From NCBI GenBank assembly GCA_947572415.1, contig CANPBT010000001.1, positions 1-64,000 of the forward strand: a stretch of DNA of 64,000 nt. Direction: 5' to 3'. The position numbers and the translations under genes were made by a program. Position 1 is the first letter of the stretch, and each line of letters starts with the position of its first letter. Positions 58,749-64,000 of this stretch are shown one piece after another. Source of the stretch: an uncultured Clostridia bacterium (GTDB lineage Bacteria; Bacillota; Clostridia; Christensenellales; Borkfalkiaceae). The notes below the pieces were generated by a model. It was given only the letters and a program-made list of their open reading frames with translations, was not told the origin of the DNA and did no database searches.

Positions 58749-59319
58749 TGAATTCGGGCAGAAGATTGCTTTTCGCCAGCTGTTTTTTAAGCGTGGTCGC
58801 GTAGCACACCGTAAGCGCGGCGGCTATCCCGATAACTTCCTGCAACACGTTTCTTACCACGCGCACGGAAGCGTAAGCATACCCGTAATTTTTATCGGGA
58901 TATATAAGCGGCGCTATGAGGCAGTAGAACGCGAAGTACCCGCCTATTACGGCTATTGCGCCCGCAACCGAAGATATGCCCGCCCAGACGGGCTCGCGCT
59001 TTTTTGCAAGCCCCTTAAAAGCACAGTGCAAAAGCGCGGATACCGCCGCGCCCTGTACGCCGTGTATTATCAGCGATACGGGCGCCATAGCGGCGTTGCC
59101 GAAGCACATATCGTATAAAAGCGTACCCAGCCCGCCGACTATGAACGAGGCGAAGGGGTCCATAAGATAGGCGGTAAGGAAGATAATTCCGTCGCACCAG
59201 TACACGTTGCCCCACGGCGTAGGCGCGGGCGGTATAGCCGCCGTGGCGACGGTCAACGCAGTAAGCATTGCCGTATAGGTTATCCATTTAGTTGCAAAAA
59301 TCGTATTTCCGTTTTTCAT
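58729..59319 (-). CDS. ECF-transporter S component, possibly for a B6 vitamer
   Basis: 196 aa, five to six transmembrane helices. 'ATKWITYTAMLTALTVATAAIPPAPTPWGNVYWCDGIIFLTAYLMDPFASFIVGGLGTLLYDM' is the S-component N-terminal pattern. Start MKNGNT at 59319 is used; TATAAT stands nine bases upstream, so it is predicted leaderless with no Shine-Dalgarno sequence. The divergent MocR regulator suggests pyridoxal or pyridoxamine uptake (PdxU-like), an inference from context. Confidence 0.8.
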   Translation of the reverse strand: MKNGNTIFATKWITYTAMLTALTVATAAIPPAPTPWGNVYWCDGIIFLTAYLMDPFASFIVGGLGTLLYDMCFGNAAMAPVSLIIHGVQGAAVSALLHCAFKGLAKKREPVWAGISSVAGAIAVIGGYFAFYCLIAPLIYPDKNYGYAYASVRVVRNVLQEVIGIAAALTVCYATTLKKQLAKSNLLPEFKKERGL

Positions 59320-59328
59320 ACGTTGACA

Positions 59329-59371
59329 ATTATACTCTGCTTTTGATATTATTAAAATAATCAATTTGATA
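59329..59371. promoter_or_regulatory. Divergent ECF-S / MocR control region
   Basis: TATAAT for the ECF gene (59334-59329, - strand) without a good -35, as is common for activated promoters. Between it and the MocR -10 (TATAAT 59378-59383, +) lies an imperfect dyad built from TTGATA...ATCAA (59344-59364) that could be the MocR site. Confidence 0.5.
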
Positions 59372-59403
59372 CTTTTTTATAATACCAGAAAAAACGGTGA
59401 ATT

Positions 59404-60750
59404 ATGCTTACGTACGATTTAAATGGCAAAAACAAATATGCGTCGCTTTACGGCTTTATAAGGAGCGACGTGCTGTGCGGCAGACTCAAAAGCGGGCAGA
59501 GGCTTCCGTCGAAGCGGGCGCTGGCGGAAAATCTCGGCGTCAGCGTGATTACCGTGCAGACGGCTTACGAGCAGCTGCTTGCCGAGGGATACATATTTTC
59601 GAAAGAGCGCAACGGCTATTTCGTGGCGGAGGTCGACGCGGGATTTCACGGAGAGCGGACGGTGGCCTCCGTGAAAGAGGTAAAAGCCGAAAGGTACGAG
59701 GTGGACTTCGTAAAGGGTACTGCGACCGAGCTTTTCCCGTTTTCGGTGTGGGCGCGGCTTATACGCAGGGTGCTTTCCGACTGCGGCGAGCACCTTCTGG
59801 AGCGCGTGCCGTGCGACGGCGACGCGGAGCTTAAACGCGCGGTGGCAGGCTATCTTTACCGTGCGCGCGGTATAGAAGCCGACCCCGCATACGTGGTTAT
59901 AGGCGCGGGCGCGGAGTATCTGTACGGGATAATCGTGCAGCTTCTCGGCAGAGGCGCTGCGTTTGCGGTGGAAAACCCGGGCTACGGTAAAATTTCGGCC
60001 GCGTATGCGCTCAACGGCGCCAAGTGCGTTTATATCCCCGTCGGCGAAAGCGGCATGGATTGCGTCGCGGCGGCTGAAAGCGGGGCGAGCGTTTTTCACG
60101 TTTCGCCATCGCACCAGTTTCCTACGGGCGCGGTGATGCCCGTCGCCGAAAGGGCAAAGCTTTTAAAGCTTGCCAGGGAGGCGGACGGGTACGTGGTGGA
60201 GGACGATTACGACAGCGAGTTCAGGCTGACGGGCAAGCCGCTTCAAAGCATGCACAGTATCTGCCCCGACAGAGTTATTTATATGAACACATTCTCAAAG
60301 AGTCTTGCGCCGTCTATGAGAATGGGTTACATGGTCCTGCCGCCCGCGCTGTACGAAAGGTATATCGCGCTGTTCGGGCATTCGGCGTGCGTTGTTCCGC
60401 TGTTCGAGCAAAAGACGCTTGCCGCCATGCTTGACGGAGGGTGCTTCGAGCGGCATATCGGCAGACTCAGAACGCGCTACCGCGAAGTCAGGCAGGCAAT
60501 TTACGCCGCGGCGGAAGGGCTGGGCGACAGGTGCCGCATACACGATACGGGCAGCGGCTTACACTTGCTTGCGGAGTTCCCCCAAGCGCCCTCGGAGGAG
60601 TTTATCAAAAGCGCGGCAAGAGAAAGGGGGATAAACGTGAAATGTCTTACCGACTATCTACACGCGCCTGCGCCCGTAATAAAAAATTGCGCCGTCGTAA
60701 ACTACTCGGGCGCAACGCCGCAGAAAATAGCGGCTATAAAGTTAAATTAA
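59404..60750 (+). CDS. MocR/PdxR-family regulator (GntR wHTH + aminotransferase)
   Basis: 448 aa. N-terminal GntR winged helix 'FIRSDVLCGRLKSGQRLPSKRALAENLGVSVITVQTAYEQLLAEGY'; C-terminal class I aminotransferase-like domain with the PLP Lys in 'NTFSKSLAPSMRMGYMVLP' and 'VVEDDYDSEFR'. MocR proteins bind PLP and often activate B6 genes such as pdxST. Here the divergent partner is a vitamin S component. Confidence 0.92.
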   Translation: MLTYDLNGKNKYASLYGFIRSDVLCGRLKSGQRLPSKRALAENLGVSVITVQTAYEQLLAEGYIFSKERNGYFVAEVDAGFHGERTVASVKEVKAERYEVDFVKGTATELFPFSVWARLIRRVLSDCGEHLLERVPCDGDAELKRAVAGYLYRARGIEADPAYVVIGAGAEYLYGIIVQLLGRGAAFAVENPGYGKISAAYALNGAKCVYIPVGESGMDCVAAAESGASVFHVSPSHQFPTGAVMPVAERAKLLKLAREADGYVVEDDYDSEFRLTGKPLQSMHSICPDRVIYMNTFSKSLAPSMRMGYMVLPPALYERYIALFGHSACVVPLFEQKTLAAMLDGGCFERHIGRLRTRYREVRQAIYAAAEGLGDRCRIHDTGSGLHLLAEFPQAPSEEFIKSAARERGINVKCLTDYLHAPAPVIKNCAVVNYSGATPQKIAAIKLN

Positions 60751-60778
60751 AACGCCCGGCCTGTTTGGGCGGGGCGTC
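60748..60778. terminator. Probable bidirectional terminator
   Basis: ACGCCC...GGGCGT-type stem with TTTTAATT on the - strand, between the MocR gene and the convergent tiny genes. Confidence 0.55.
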
Positions 60779-60780
60779 GG

Positions 60781-60909
60781 TTAGTACCTGTTGGAATTCA
60801 TGAGCATACTCATTGCATAAAAGTATAACATATTAAGGTTATTTTCTTTTTCCTTTTCTCTTTCGTCGTTTCTTTCGTACTCGTCGTACTCGTCGCAAAA
60901 TCTGAACAT
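60781..60909 (-). CDS. 42-aa microprotein, second gene of a tiny operon
   Basis: MFRFCDEYDEYERNDEREKE... then a Met/Tyr-rich hydrophobic end (LYFYAMSMLMNSNRY). Very charged first half, amphipathic second half. AAAAAAGGAG lies 7 bases before the ATG. Located 31 bp after the 21-aa gene. No family recognised. MFRF start shared with the ORF at 48895. Confidence 0.6.
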   Translation of the reverse strand: MFRFCDEYDEYERNDEREKEKENNLNMLYFYAMSMLMNSNRY

Positions 60910-60940
60910 ATCGATACTCCTTTTTTAATATTTTCGTTTT

Positions 60941-61006
60941 TTATCTGCTGTGACGGTTGGGGTGTAAAAGACTGTTAATGTAGCGTAACCACTGTATAAA
61001 TTTCAT
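60941..61006 (-). CDS. 21-aa microprotein, first gene of a tiny operon
   Basis: MKFIQWLRYINSLLHPNRHSR: a short amphipathic helix with a basic tail. AAAAGGAGGG 6 bases before the ATG is one of the strongest sites in the window, and a near-consensus promoter precedes it. Confidence 0.6.
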   Translation of the reverse strand: MKFIQWLRYINSLLHPNRHSR

Positions 61007-61057
61007 AATATACCCTCCTTTTGGTCGTTTTGTTTGTGTCTTTGTTTTTGTACCTGT

Positions 61058-61086
61058 AGTATAGCATTTGTTAAAATGTTAGTCAA
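61058..61086 (-). promoter_or_regulatory. Promoter of the microprotein operon
   Basis: TTGACT (61086-61081), 17 bases, TATACT (61063-61058) with TGC extension. Upstream (61090-61230) is AT-rich DNA with repeated GTTA/TAAC motifs including the palindrome TGTTAATTAACA (61162-61173). Its first transcribed bases (AGGTACAAAA) match those of the mini-ORF transcript at 27498. Confidence 0.7.
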
Positions 61087-61253
61087 TAACATTCATAAAA
61101 ATTTTTAAAATTTAATTTATGTTACTTTCTAACACTATTATATGATTATAAGTAAAATAAATGTTAATTAACAAGTTTAAAATTTTATTGCTGTAATATT
61201 TTATCACAAATTAACGAAATTAACATTTTTTAATATGATTTAACACGTACGAA

Positions 61254-61288
61254 AAATCCGCGGACGCCTTTTCGGCGCCCGCGGATTT
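61254..61288 (-). terminator. Terminator after the M23 gene
   Basis: AAATCCGCGG / CCGCGGATTT outer stem with CGCC/GGCG inner stem, then TTTTT on the - strand. Confidence 0.82.
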
Positions 61289-61317
61289 ATTTAAATGGAG
61301 AGAGGGGGAAGATTTAT

Positions 61318-61983
61318 CTATTTTTCGAGAATATCGAGGTAGTCGTCGGGGTCTGCGGTTTTGCCGTTGACGCTGACTTCGAAGTGCAGGTGTTCGCCCT
61401 GCTTCATTTCCATACCGCCCGCTTCGGCAATGCTGCCTATAACTTCGCCGCGCTTTACCTTGTCGCCTTCTTTCAGCCCGGACTTTGCGTTGATATACTT
61501 ATAGGTCGTTGCAATTCCGTTGGCGTGGGTAATGGTCACGTAGTTTTCGTTGATGATGTGGTCGGTAACCACTTTCGTAACAGTTCCGTCAAGCACCGCG
61601 CAAACTTCGTCGCCGGCTTTGCCCTCGAAATCCATGCCCTGATGCACGCAGTACCTGTCAAGCGTCTGGTCGTATACGAATTCGTATTTCGACGTAACTG
61701 CCGCGCTCTTTACAGGCAGCATAAAGCTTGTATCCGAGCCGGTGGGCTTGTCGTCGTCGGGATTTTTGTCGTCGTCAGGCTTATTTCCGTCGTCGGGCTT
61801 ATTTCCGTCATCGGGCTTGTTTACGTCGCCGTTGCCGGGCTTGTTGTCGAGGATATCGTTAGTGTTGCCCTTTACGGTGAAGATAACGGTTACGGTGACG
61901 GCTGCGATTACAAGCAGGCAGGCTGCCAGAATCAGATAGTAGAGTAAAAGTTTCTTTTTGCTTTTCTTGTTTTCTTCTTTCAT
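61318..61983 (-). CDS. M23/LytM-domain protein, membrane-anchored (SpoIIQ-like)
   Basis: 221 aa. One transmembrane helix (residues ~12-35), then a low-complexity linker of repeated PDD(G/D)NKP/KPDD units (~45-80), then LytM: 'RYCVHQGMDFEGKAGDEVCAVLDGTVTKV' and 'KQGEHLHFEVSVNGKTADP' with His ligands for zinc. Size and layout resemble SpoIIQ of spore formers, but an ordinary cell-wall endopeptidase is equally possible. AAAGGAG before the ATG. Confidence 0.85.
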   Translation of the reverse strand: MKEENKKSKKKLLLYYLILAACLLVIAAVTVTVIFTVKGNTNDILDNKPGNGDVNKPDDGNKPDDGNKPDDDKNPDDDKPTGSDTSFMLPVKSAAVTSKYEFVYDQTLDRYCVHQGMDFEGKAGDEVCAVLDGTVTKVVTDHIINENYVTITHANGIATTYKYINAKSGLKEGDKVKRGEVIGSIAEAGGMEMKQGEHLHFEVSVNGKTADPDDYLDILEK

Positions 61984-62030
61984 AATAAACTCCTTTCGAA
62001 AATGATATTGACGGTATTATTGAATTTTAT

Positions 62031-62456
62031 TCAGTATCCGCCGAAAATTATCGGAGAGGCAGCCTTTACGCCGTCGTCTTTAATTGAAACGTGTAAATTA
62101 ATTTCCTCGCCGTAGAGAATAACGGAGTAAGGCAGGTCGGCTTTGCAATAATAATTTACGCTGTCGGAAAGCTCTTCCACAAACACGATTTCACCGTTGA
62201 CGCCTTTGAGGTAGTCGTCGAGGTCGAACTCCGAATAAAACGCGCATTCGCCGCAAACGTCGCTTAAAGACAGTCGTCCGAGGCTTGCCGCGGCGGAGTT
62301 GCCGAAAGTCACTTCCTTGCAGTCTTTTGAGGTGTCGCCGCAAAAAAAAGTGTAGCTTTCGCCGCCTTTAAAACACAGCCCGTCAGGTAACCACGCCAGC
62401 GTTGTAATAAGCGCGCCCGCTGCGACGGTTACGCATAACAGCTTTAAAAACCGCAT
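62031..62456 (-). CDS. Exported or membrane-anchored protein of unknown function
   Basis: 141 aa from ATG 62456, chosen because AAGGAGG stands 8 bases upstream. N-terminal hydrophobic segment 'FLKLLCVTVAAGALITTLAWL'; the rest is acidic with four or five Cys (FKGGESYTFFCGDTSKDC ... VCGECAF) that could form disulfides or bind metal. No family recognised. Upstream of the M23 gene in the same direction. Confidence 0.7.
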   Translation of the reverse strand: MRFLKLLCVTVAAGALITTLAWLPDGLCFKGGESYTFFCGDTSKDCKEVTFGNSAAASLGRLSLSDVCGECAFYSEFDLDDYLKGVNGEIVFVEELSDSVNYYCKADLPYSVILYGEEINLHVSIKDDGVKAASPIIFGGY

Positions 62457-62548
62457 TTCTGTCCTCCTTACGTAAAGCGTTATTGCCTGCTTTGAAAAAA
62501 TATATACGCAAATAAAAAAATTTTTTTGTTTATCCTCCCGCCGCAATA

Positions 62549-62583
62549 AAAAGGAGCCTTCACGCAGAGTGAAAGCTCCTTTC
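62549..62583 (-). terminator. Terminator after the zinc-ribbon gene
   Basis: AAAGGAGCttTCAC / GTGAagGCTCCTTT stem, then TTATT on the - strand. Confidence 0.78.
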
Positions 62584-62595
62584 TTTATTATTAAT

Positions 62596-62793
62596 TTATC
62601 GGCAGCCGCCGCAGGTTTTGCAATTGCCGCTGCATTTTTTGCTCTGCTTCCCCGTCGCGGAAAACATCTGCCCGCAGTAACACCGTTCGGCGGGGTTGCC
62701 GCAGTCGGGGCAGGTAACGGGCTCGTCGTATCTTTTCACTAATTCCTCAAAGCTTTTTTTGCAGCTTTTGCACACGTATTGAAGTAAAGGCAT
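62596..62793 (-). CDS. FmdB-family zinc ribbon protein
   Basis: 65 aa. 'MPLLQYVCKSCKKSFEELVKRYDEPVTCPDCGNPAERCYCG' has the CxxC...CxxC ribbon of FmdB/CxxC_CXXC_SSSS proteins, followed by a Cys-rich end (KKCSGNCKTCGGCR). Role unknown (named from amidase regulation). It lies 13 bp after corA. Confidence 0.85.
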   Translation of the reverse strand: MPLLQYVCKSCKKSFEELVKRYDEPVTCPDCGNPAERCYCGQMFSATGKQSKKCSGNCKTCGGCR

Positions 62794-62806
62794 ATCGGCT
62801 TAAAAT

Positions 62807-63808
62807 TCACTCCCGCGGTTGTTTTTTGTCTTTCTTTTTCTTCTTCTGTCTCAACGGCTTCCTGAAAGGGTTGCCCTTTAAAAGGAAAATCCCTATAACC
62901 ACCGTCAGCACCACGGTCGCCCCCATAACCAGCCAGAACCAACCCGTCTGATAAAACGCGTATCCGTCCTGCCCCGGTACGGGCATGTTCATTCCCCAGA
63001 AGCCCGCAATCATAGTGGGTATAGCAAGCAGAATGGTTATTATGGTAAGCTTTTTCATCGTGTCGTTGGCGTTGTTGGAGATGACCGAGCCGTAAGCGTC
63101 CATAGTCACGCTGAGAATATTTTTGTAAATGTTACAGGTTTCTATCGCCTGTTTACCCTCGATTATGACGTCCTCGTACAAATCCATATACTCTTCGCGC
63201 GCGGCTACGCCCTGAACTTTGAATAGCTTTTCGTGCACCCTTTCGTTCGAGTTCAGCGAAGTGGAAAAGTATACGAGCGAATTCTGCAAATCCAGAAGCT
63301 GAATAATTTCCGAGTTACGCATAGTCTTTTCCATTTCGGACTGAATGCGGCGGGTTTTACGGTCGATTTGTTTAAGGCAGTACAAAAACCTTTTTGCGTT
63401 GTTCAAAAGGAATGTAAGCGTAAAGTGCAGGGGCATATCCGTGCGCACCCGCTCTCTTCCCGTAATAAAGTCCTTTAAAACCGTGTTGCCTTTCAGGCAG
63501 ACGGTGACTATACACTTTTCGTTATAAATCACGGCGAGCGGCAGGGTGGAGTACCCGTCCGTGCCGTCGTTGTCCTCGATAAGCGGGCAGTCGACGATAA
63601 ACATGTTGTTTCCGTCGTCGAACTCCGTACGCGCACGTTCTTCTTCGTCGAGCGCGGCTTTAATCATATCTTCGGGTATGCCCGTGTAGTTGGATACGTC
63701 CTCGCACTCGTCGTCGCTGGGGTTGACAAGGTCAATCCAGCATTTTTCTTTGAAAAGTTCGATTTGCTCGGGCGCGCGTCCGTCGCCGGTAATAAAGTAT
63801 TTAACCAT
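62807..63808 (-). CDS. corA: CorA-family magnesium/divalent-cation channel
   Basis: 333 aa. Large cytoplasmic N-terminal domain and two C-terminal helices; the pore motif is intact in 'IAGFWGMNMPVPG' (GMN). A Lys-rich tail (KKKKKDKKQ) follows TM2. AAGGTGA precedes the ATG. A hairpin with a seven-T run stands directly before the ribosome binding site (63819-63850). Confidence 0.93.
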   Translation of the reverse strand: MVKYFITGDGRAPEQIELFKEKCWIDLVNPSDDECEDVSNYTGIPEDMIKAALDEEERARTEFDDGNNMFIVDCPLIEDNDGTDGYSTLPLAVIYNEKCIVTVCLKGNTVLKDFITGRERVRTDMPLHFTLTFLLNNAKRFLYCLKQIDRKTRRIQSEMEKTMRNSEIIQLLDLQNSLVYFSTSLNSNERVHEKLFKVQGVAAREEYMDLYEDVIIEGKQAIETCNIYKNILSVTMDAYGSVISNNANDTMKKLTIITILLAIPTMIAGFWGMNMPVPGQDGYAFYQTGWFWLVMGATVVLTVVIGIFLLKGNPFRKPLRQKKKKKDKKQPRE

Positions 63809-63818
63809 AACTTCACCT

Positions 63819-63850
63819 TAAAAAAATAATGCACGGAAAATTCCGTGCAT
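63819..63850 (-). terminator. Hairpin plus T-run immediately upstream of corA
   Basis: ATGCACGGAA / TTCCGTGCAT (63850-63829), then TATTTTTTT, then AAGGTGA and the corA ATG. Either the terminator of a gene beyond the window edge or an attenuator in the corA leader. Confidence 0.6.
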
Positions 63851-63961
63851 ATACAAGGCAAAGCTCATTTGTACGGAAATTTTACGGATTATTCGTTTTG
63901 TAAAAAATAATTACTACTTGGGTCCATTTAAGTATCCTTGTAAACGTATATTATCCTTGAC

Positions 63962-64000
63962 TTGCCTTCCCTCTTGAAAGGGGGAAGGTGTCTTTGCCGT
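63962..64000 (-). repeat. MITE-like repeat copy cut by the window edge
   Basis: On this strand ACGGCAAAGACACCTTCCCCC...GGGAAGGC, the central part of the dispersed family. Confidence 0.6.

Noticed and set aside
1-64000. CRISPR arrays, tRNA/rRNA genes, prophage or IS elements
   Set aside because: No regularly spaced repeats, no tRNA T-loop/CCA patterns, no transposase or phage structural genes were seen.

Overview
The window looks like chromosome from an anaerobic, low-to-mid GC Gram-positive bacterium of the Bacillota (class Clostridia, probably an uncultured gut lineage). The evidence is the gene order ylxM-ffh-rpsP-khpA-rimM-trmD...rbgA-rnhB-yraN, rpsB-tsf-pyrH-frr-uppS-cdsA-dxr-rseP, comM-dprA-topA-trmFO-hslV-hslU, class III (oxygen-sensitive) ribonucleotide reductase with its activase, Rex, a ThiT-type transporter under a TPP riboswitch, and no outer-membrane genes. 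Most genes lie on the + strand. No tRNA, rRNA, CRISPR array, IS transposase or prophage was found.

Layout. 1-6.4 kb: an XRE regulator with paired operators next to a DUF898 membrane protein, glycerol kinase, an RHH protein, an SPFH protein, an endo/exonuclease/phosphatase and an HNH protein. 6.4-11.4 kb: nrdD-nrdG-dut behind two NrdR-like boxes, then a ROK kinase and rex. 11.5-16.4 kb: a sodium symporter, a glycosyltransferase, a two-component system and a broken XRE gene. 16.4-25 kb: a small protein, ruvX/DUF1292, translation factors, and isoprenoid and phospholipid genes. 25-27.7 kb: thiT with its riboswitch, a YfbR-like nucleotidase, an XRE gene and a zone of tiny ORFs. 27.7-36.8 kb: an antiporter, then SRP, ribosome and tRNA-modification genes. 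36.9-47.9 kb: comM, dprA, topA, trmFO, hslVU, hisS, thioredoxin and an aldo/keto reductase. 47.9-53.5 kb: a structured leader before a small gene, a tandem-HTH XRE gene with a symmetric divergent promoter, membrane and solute-binding proteins, a lipoprotein and a ThiF enzyme. 53.4-58.7 kb: repeats, tsaE-tsaB-rimI-hydrolase-murF-ddl. 58.7-64 kb: an ECF S-component divergent from a MocR regulator, two tiny genes, an M23 protein, a zinc ribbon protein and CorA.

The most unusual feature is global. At about eleven transcription units a good -35/-10 promoter sits so close to the ATG (usually 5-11 bases after the -10) that the mRNA should be leaderless or nearly so, and none of these starts has a Shine-Dalgarno sequence. 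Internal operon genes in the same window do have Shine-Dalgarno sequences.

Other highlights: a candidate attenuator or small RNA with competing pairings before a 51-aa gene (48.05-48.25 kb); a train of miniature ORFs behind a strong promoter (27.25-27.53 kb); a two-gene microprotein operon (60.78-61.09 kb); a roughly 105-bp dispersed element inside the P3 arm of the TPP riboswitch; four XRE loci with distinct dyad operators; a MITE-like repeat family that seems to have truncated a gene; and a one-base frameshift in the start region of the hydrolase gene between rimI and murF.
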